A DNA stretch of 64,000 bases, from positions 248,001 to 312,000 of the forward strand of contig JAHLMK010000007.1 in the NCBI GenBank assembly GCA_019915135.1, read 5' to 3'. The notes under the pieces are model-generated. The model saw nothing but the letters and a program-made list of their open reading frames with translations. It made no database searches and was not told the DNA's origin. This DNA is from Strobilurus pachycystidiatus (lineage: Eukaryota; Basidiomycota; Agaricomycetes; Agaricales; Physalacriaceae). The position numbers and the translations under genes are program-made. Positions within the stretch are counted from its first letter, which is position 1. Every line of letters starts with the position of its first letter. Positions 58,706 to 64,000 of the stretch are shown here, piece after piece.

Positions 58706-59194
58706 CTATATTTTTCGGCCCATAGCAATTTTTTCCAGACGACCTTCCGGTGATCCATATATCTGTAGATTGCATACGAGCTTACGAGTCACGGCCGCGC
58801 CGTCGGGAGGCAAGGCCACTTCGTACTCCGTCGTGCATAGCCAGGCTATTGGATCCATTTCGTAGAGAACTACGGTGGGGAGGAAGTCGGACTGGTAATC
58901 ATCAAGCGCCACAAAACATTGAAGGTGAAATCGCATAGCGGAGGGATGTCGACCTACATGGCAGCTGCGAGGAAATGTTTTGAGACATGGCGAAAGCAGG
59001 AAGGAAGATGAACAAGAAGGAAGTGCGGCCGTCGGCAATAATTTCGTACAGCGCTTACACAAGCGTCGGCCGAGGCCCGAGTCACCCCGACACCATTTTG
59101 CCGACATTGTTGCCGACGACGCCACCTCTGCTGCACCAAACCCACTGTCGCTGCCACTTTCAATCCCAGTGCGTTTCATTCTTCCTTCTTCCAT
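58706..59194 (-). CDS. Possible hypothetical gene
   Basis: A minus-strand frame with an in-frame intron candidate (gtaggt...gattaccag, 66 nt, near 58894-58959). It joins LKTFPRSCH to SDFLPTVVLYEMDPIAWLCT and EYEVALPPDGAAVTRKLVC. The text after the intron looks coding. No family was recognised and the start is uncertain. It might belong to a longer gene with neighbouring minus-strand exons. Confidence 0.3.
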   Translation of the reverse strand: MEEGRMKRTGIESGSDSGFGAAEVASSATMSAKWCRGDSGLGRRLCKRCTKLLPTAALPSCSSSFLLSPCLKTFPRSCHVGRHPSAMRFHLQCFVALDDYQSDFLPTVVLYEMDPIAWLCTTEYEVALPPDGAAVTRKLVCNLQIYGSPEGRLEKIAMGRKI

Positions 59195-59418
59195 CCTCCC
59201 TACTCTTGTACTACTAGTGCCACCGTACAGCCGTATGCTATGAGACTAGGCTAATGCAAGCTTAGATCGGCCGACTGACACTTGCCAACTTACTGTTCCT
59301 TACAGATGACTAGGTAAACATCAGACCGGGCAAACGAGTCAGATGGTTTCAGCGCGCAGATATTCTCGCTTATAAGTAGACTCTGGCAAGATCCCTCATT
59401 CTGCTCATCACCATCAAC

Positions 59419-59622
59419 ATGGACCGCACAAGAGTTTGGCTGATGATGATCGTTTTTCTTGCTGTCTTTGCTCACGCCACACATACAAAACAAGTGGCAT
59501 CTACGAGTTCATGTGTGTTTCTTCTTCTTTGTACTTGCAGCGACTTCATTTCTTGGCCTTTAGCGTGCCAGCAACCGCCTCCCCAGGGGACGTCCTATAG
59601 TGACTACATTCCCTGCCCATGA
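59419..59622 (+). CDS. Possible small secreted cysteine-containing peptide
   Basis: The N-terminus MDRTRVWLMMIVFLAVFAHA is a clear signal peptide. The rest is short and carries four cysteines (TSSCVFLLLCTCSDF, LACQQPPPQG, YIPCP) if the frame is read through to 59622. An intron candidate (gtgtgt...cttgcag) inside would instead give a shorter end. A TATAAG motif at about 59369 lies 50 bp before the ATG. Small secreted proteins of this size are common in basidiomycetes, but this one matches no family I know. Confidence 0.4.
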   Translation: MDRTRVWLMMIVFLAVFAHATHTKQVASTSSCVFLLLCTCSDFISWPLACQQPPPQGTSYSDYIPCP

Positions 59623-59742
59623 TTATTCGCGTTGCAGTAAGTCTGTAAGTTACTTTCCCTGCATGACAAAACTAACAGGATGTTATGAAGCAGAAACTCC
59701 CTGCTCACGGGATTGCTATCTAGTAGGGTATGCGGGGAAATG

Positions 59743-60033
59743 AACATGTACAGCAATGGGGCCAGATGGTCCAGTGGAACCATCGCCCTGGCTTATGGGT
59801 AAACCGTAAGCCGCAGGCGCAGTTAAGTAGCTGCATGTTCAAATCCTAGCGCAATCCCAGAAGAGGGTTTTCACTGCATAATAGCAGTTTCCCTCAGGTA
59901 CACCAGCGGAGGTCTATGTTCCTCCCGCACCCTATGGGGCTCCAGAGGTCTGGCAGAGTCAGGCGCCGAGGTAGCACGGGGAAAAATCCCCAACCCATCC
60001 ACCAAAAAAAAAAAAAAAACATGTACAGCAATG
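59743..60033 (+). mobile_element. tRNA-derived SINE with target-site duplications
   Basis: The element body runs from about 59759 to the A tract. It starts GGGCCAGATGGTCCAGTGG, with a pol III A box (TGGTCCAGTGG, 59767-59777) and a B box (GTTCAAATCC, 59837-59846), as in a tRNA gene. A tRNA-unrelated part follows, ending in a 16-base A run at 60004-60019. The 16-bp sequence aacatgtacagcaatg flanks it on both sides (59743-59758 and 60018-60033, sharing the last two A). That is the footprint of LINE-driven insertion. The perfect duplication and clean A tail argue for a recent insertion. It encodes nothing and depends on a LINE elsewhere. Confidence 0.9.
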
Positions 60034-60869
60034 TTTTGAAGTAGAGATTGCGTTGATTGTAAGATAGGCTACTGGGTCAGCCAAAATTCAATGAACCGTC
60101 GTCGCCTCAGGACGTTGCCTTCTACCCGGCGCTCGATGAATCGAATCAAATGACTAGATCAACCTATGTGGAGGTCTGAGCTTGATTTCAGGTGGAGTGA
60201 AAAGGCCCCTTACATCCTCCGTGACGCGAGGAATCTTCATCGTAAACTTCGCCTCATATTCCTCTATTTCCTCCATTGTTGGAGACTCCCTGCATACGGT
60301 ATCCGAAGCCGTGTCGCACATAGAGTCATGGTGAACCGAGTGTCAGTGATCATCGGAAATCCGAAAGCTTGTCCTCCGCAATTGAACGTCCGAATATATC
60401 TTCGTATGTAACTGCAGGCAACGTTGGCCGTGTTGATCTACAGGAGACTGCCCCTGCCCAACATCGAACATGTCACGAAAGACAGGAAAGACTAGTGTCA
60501 GAAGTAATTGATTGACATGAAATTTGACACCCGTAGGATGAGATCCGCGGTGGGGTCGTGGTACGAAGAGGGAGTTCGGATGGTGTCGTCAAATCTATCA
60601 ATAGTTCTTGGCATTCATGATGGGTGTTGACAAGAGAGCTCACAAGGCAAAAATATCGGAACGAAGCACTTGCAAGGTGCGCGATACAAAATGACCTAAC
60701 ATTGATACCAAGGTAGTCTTGCATCTGAGTCTGTAGCTGGTCTGTTGGTACGCGCAAGGATGGTGTTCGGTGTTTAGTAGTCATTGAATGTTCATAGAGT
60801 ATGCGTAACGACAATATGTTATGCCCGATTACTAGTTCAGTCCAAAAAAAACGACAACCCAATGCTGCT
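60034..60869. other. Intergenic, no gene recognised
   Basis: The flank of the SINE insertion and unassigned sequence. Open frames here show no family or splice support. Confidence 0.35.
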
Positions 60870-61475
60870 TTAGTATGCCTCCCCGACGCTTCGCTCACCC
60901 CTCCACCACCGCTCCAAACCAGTTGGGCGGCAGCCACTAGTCCGAGTCTTCGAGGCCTGCTTAGCCAGCCGAGCAGTCGGCGGGCGTTTGAGAGGCGAGA
61001 ATCGATGCGGTCGGTCGCGTTTAGGTTTACGCGACACACCGGTCGGTTCTTTCGGTGAAGACTGCAAAGGGAGGGGAAAGGCAGTCCGTCCCGGGCATGG
61101 AATGGGGTGATTGTTCATGAAAGGATTCGTGAATTGTGGGGGCTCCCGTTTGAGGAAATAGATGGGAGAAACGTTGGGCGGCGCGCCAAAGGTGGCTGGG
61201 GGGAGGGTGGAGTGCGCTGGGATTGAGTGGGTATACGAGGTGGCCGAGGTAAGACATGGGCTATCGTATGTAGCAAGGGCAGGACCAGGACAGATGATTC
61301 GCTGAAATCCGTCTTTGAGACGTGATGCATTCGAACAACGGGAAAACAACACACCTCAGAAGCATGGACGCCTAGCGAGCTGCGCCATAAGCCACTCCCT
61401 GGTGTCAAAGCCGCATCATGGCTCCAGGTCATCGACCGAGAGTCGTTATCGAGCGCCAAATCATGGCCGGGTGCA
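60870..61475 (-). CDS. Possible proline-rich hypothetical protein
   Basis: Minus-strand text starting near 61475 (MAHSTVAPGHDLALDNDSRS, TPGSGLWRSSLGVHAS) and a second open stretch down to 60870. The second stretch is rich in proline and basic residues (AHSTLPPATFGAPPN, EPPQFTNPFMNNHPI, SRKPKRDRPHRFSPLKRPP) and ends at a stop. The two are separated by an intron-like gtgtgt...ctcaaag segment, but no phase joins them cleanly. No family was recognised. Confidence 0.3.
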
Positions 61476-62424
61476 ACAGTACTGTGCGCCATCAGAGGTA
61501 CGTGAAGAAATCGGAGTTGAAAGAATGTGTGATAAGGCGGCCAGCACCGAGGAGGTTTGAAGGAAGTGGTCGAGGAGGAAGAACCGAACGACGATTTCCG
61601 GAGTGGTTTTATGGCCAAAGCTCTTTGTTCTACCCCATGTGGGAATGACATCAGAACAAACGCGCCATTATACCTGAGCCTGCTCACATATATGCCAGCG
61701 AGAATAAAGAGATGCATAGTGATAATGGTCGGCATCATGCAAAAGAAAGGCTCGGCAGATTGATAGTACGTGGTCGTGATGAACCATTGACTGAGAAACG
61801 GAGGGCAGCTTGAGGTGTCGACGACTTTGCTCTGTGGGATTTTGAATATCTTTGACGGAACGAATGTAGGATTTGAGCACGAACTTCAGTAGAAGTTTAT
61901 TTGCGCCACAAGTATCCGAAGCCTGCATATATCGATTATTGCCTACGCGAGATCAGAGACAAACAGGAAAGTCTCGGACACTACACACCAACGACTTTGA
62001 GATCATACCCACGGTAGAACGGCCGTCTTGGCTCCTCTCCAGCAACGGAAAATTCCATATTAGCACTACACTATCGTAGGCGATGAGGTCCCGACGCAAA
62101 CGCTCCAGACGACTTGAGGTCCGTTAAGGTTCGTAAATCAACCCTCGTCGCTGTATTGCGCTGCGATCTCTGCATAACACAGCGGGATCCTGATCAGCGG
62201 GACCTGCGAATTGTGTTGATGGTCTAACAGCAGAATGGCGCGTGTTACGACAGGGAGGACAAGACCAGGTGGTGTGAAATGGATGAGCCGGAAAGAAAAG
62301 GCGCGATATACATAATTTTGTACGGTGTGAGTACAATTGAATGCAACCAATTATTCCAAACTTTCTTACTTCAACCACAAGCGACGGCCTCATGCGCCTA
62401 TGTACAGTTCGACCTGTCGTCAAA
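61476..62424. other. Intergenic, no gene recognised
   Basis: About 950 bp without a defensible gene; it includes the 3' flank of the BTB gene. Confidence 0.35.
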
Positions 62425-63402
62425 TTAGTATGTACGGCGAAAGTTGAACAATGTCTGAATAACCACCTTCTTTGTGGCTTCGGCGACTTGTTCAGCCAGC
62501 TTTACCTTGAACTTGTCTACGACCGACTGCGAGCCGGCCTTGCTATGCTCGGGGCAAATCCTCTTATTTCCATTGACGTTCATGGTCATGTCCAGGTCCG
62601 CGAGACTTTCGATTAATATCGAGTCCTGGATGGTTGCGGGGTGGGGAGCGACTCGCAGAGCGGTGCCAATACCACTGACATAGTTGAGCCACCAAGCCCT
62701 GATTCGTTCGCGGCTATCGGATGATACACATATACATCTTGAAATTCCAGCACGTGTGATGGAGGCCACGGCCTCGGATGGTGCCTCTTTGCGCGCAATG
62801 AGTTTCTGGACGGCCTGAACGCAAGACGAGCGGTATTGAATCAGGCTGAGCAACCCAATGGAAGGGAGATCACAAAAGACCCGCCGGCTTTCATCACCAT
62901 TGCCCCACGGATCCGGATCCTTCAAACTGTTCCACGCGGCAGCTCGCAGCCTATCTCTGCCCCAGGAGTCTCTCCCGGCGTATGCTAGGCAATACACTTC
63001 ACGTGGATTCGACTCCAGGAACTTGTCCAGCTGACCAGCCGCTCGGGTCGAAGTAGGGCCCATGTCGAACTTGTCGCAGATGGCTAGGAGACGAGCGACA
63101 CGCTCAAGAGTCAGCGCTGTAGACATGTCACCCCGAGGATCACACCAATCCAGCATCATCTTCAGGTCCTCGCTAGTCTCCACCATATCCACCACTGGGA
63201 CGTCCTTGCCGTCAGTCACGGTCCCTTGTCTTCCGATTTCGAGCATGTCCCTAAAGACGCGGGAGGACAGTGCCAAGACCAGTTTATAGACGTAGAAGTG
63301 GACGCCATCGGATGAGCGGAGAATGAGGTCTGCAGTACTGGGATCGTTGTACGGAGAGGGTGCGACGACATTCGCTGGAGAGTCGGATGCGGACGGTTGC
63401 AT
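62425..63402 (-). CDS. BTB/POZ domain protein
   Basis: Single-exon gene of 325 aa. The BTB core covers residues about 23-130: TADLILRSSDGVHFYVYKLV, LSSRVFRDMLEIGRQG, VVDMVETSEDLKMMLDWCDP, LLAICDKFDM. A helical region of the kind found in Agaricomycete BTB proteins follows (EVYCLAYAGRDSWGRDRLRA, LIQYRSSCVQAVQKLI, CVSSDSRERIRAWWLNYV). A C-terminal Lys-rich helix (KFKVKLAEQVAEATKKV) ends the protein. BTB domains mediate dimerisation and cullin-3 adaptor roles; the partner here is unknown. The ATG at 63402 was chosen, as only a GTG lies upstream in frame. A related truncated gene lies immediately upstream in the same orientation. Confidence 0.85.
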   Translation of the reverse strand: MQPSASDSPANVVAPSPYNDPSTADLILRSSDGVHFYVYKLVLALSSRVFRDMLEIGRQGTVTDGKDVPVVDMVETSEDLKMMLDWCDPRGDMSTALTLERVARLLAICDKFDMGPTSTRAAGQLDKFLESNPREVYCLAYAGRDSWGRDRLRAAAWNSLKDPDPWGNGDESRRVFCDLPSIGLLSLIQYRSSCVQAVQKLIARKEAPSEAVASITRAGISRCICVSSDSRERIRAWWLNYVSGIGTALRVAPHPATIQDSILIESLADLDMTMNVNGNKRICPEHSKAGSQSVVDKFKVKLAEQVAEATKKVVIQTLFNFRRTY

Positions 63403-63742
63403 GACGGGAGTCTGACGGGAGCAGGCAAAGAAGCTCGAATTTGAAAGATTGTCCCGAGTCACTGATTACTTATGCTTATGTCACAGTCACGCTATAGAAC
63501 TAGGCATCCGGCGCGACATGCCAGCCTTGAGACGAATTCAACCATATGTACAGAGCCCCATAGAGGAGGCTACACAGCAGTCTAATAGAGAGACAATAGC
63601 CGAAATTCTACACAAGACACAAATTCTACACAATTAGAGTACATCATACAGGTTCTAATCACTAAAATATCGCCCATCGCCATTTGGCCCATTTCGTCTC
63701 ACTCCGAGTCCTTGCGTCAAAAGCTCGTGCACAAGTCACACG
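63403..63742. promoter_or_regulatory. Promoter of the BTB gene
   Basis: 340 bp between the tandem BTB genes. It contains an AT-rich, imperfectly repeated segment (caagacacaaattctacaca, 63610-63640). No TATA box stands out. Confidence 0.35.
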
Positions 63743-64000
63743 TCAATGACCAGCTTCACCTAGCGCCAACTGTCAGAGACACGTACACGAGTGATTGATA
63801 TACACATACACACCTTGTTAATAGCAGCAGTGACTTCTTTCACCAACGTCGCCATGAATTTCTCGACATGAACGTATGGGACGGGTTCACCATGAAAAGC
63901 ACACGACCTCCTTCCTGCCACATTCAGGATCCGAGCGTCATTCATCAATGTACTGACTGCCGTAGAGTCTTGTATAACGGAAGGATGTGGGGATGTGCGA
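63743..64000 (-). CDS. BTB-family paralogue, 3' end only (cut by window)
   Basis: The last two exons (63814-64000 and 63743-63769; intron gtgtgt...ctgacag) are visible. The protein reads RTSPHPSVIQDSTAVSTLM, then MATLVKEVTAAINK and, after the intron, LALGEAGH and stop. It lines up with the end of the neighbouring BTB protein: HPSVIQDS against HPATIQDS, and a matching C-terminal amphipathic helix. It is therefore a tandem paralogue. The BTB domain itself would lie beyond the window end. Confidence 0.7.

Overview
The window is nuclear DNA of a filamentous basidiomycete, most likely a wood- or litter-decaying Agaricomycete. Genes are split by many short GT-AG introns of about 50-60 nt and lie close together on both strands. 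Several protein families here are typical of Agaricomycetes: DUF7918, DUF6593, MYND proteins with a C-x4-C first cysteine pair, Zn2Cys6 regulators with a KRGPxKGYVESLE linker, and BTB proteins. A secreted GH7 cellobiohydrolase points to plant cell wall decay. I predicted splicing by hand; most models close in frame across all exons, and each entry says where one does not.

Layout. 0.8-6.3 kb: an HSP20-like chaperone, a frameshifted gene of unknown function, a first DUF7918 gene and the GH7 cellulase. 7.3-18.0 kb: two inverted arms of about 3.5 kb around a 3.8 kb centre. Each arm carries one copy of an unknown proline-rich, acidic-tailed protein gene plus decayed gene remnants. The centre holds a five-exon membrane protein gene and a DUF6593 gene. 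18.4-21.5 kb: two more DUF7918 genes, head to head. 22.4-29 kb: an NTF2/SnoaL-like protein, a MYND zinc-finger protein, a U2 snRNA gene and a WD40/DUF2415 protein. 30.4-34.1 kb: a W-S-P repeat protein with an internal tandem duplication, and phosphopantetheine adenylyltransferase. 35-41 kb: a small glycine-rich protein, an 11-exon MFS transporter and a lactonase-type beta-propeller. 42.3-54.3 kb: a Zn2Cys6 regulator, a gene-poor stretch, an SFP1-like C2H2 protein and a large DUF1752/DUF3295 regulator. 54.9-64 kb: an FAD aromatic monooxygenase, weak hypothetical genes, a small secreted peptide, a tRNA-derived SINE with clear target-site duplications, and two tandem BTB genes, the last cut by the window end.

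No biosynthetic cluster or single pathway links the genes. Housekeeping loci (U2, PPAT, WD40) are mixed with fast-evolving lineage-specific families. The features most worth follow-up are the large inverted duplication with its paired unknown protein, the three DUF7918 paralogues with comparable intron positions, the SINE, and several splice or frame anomalies.
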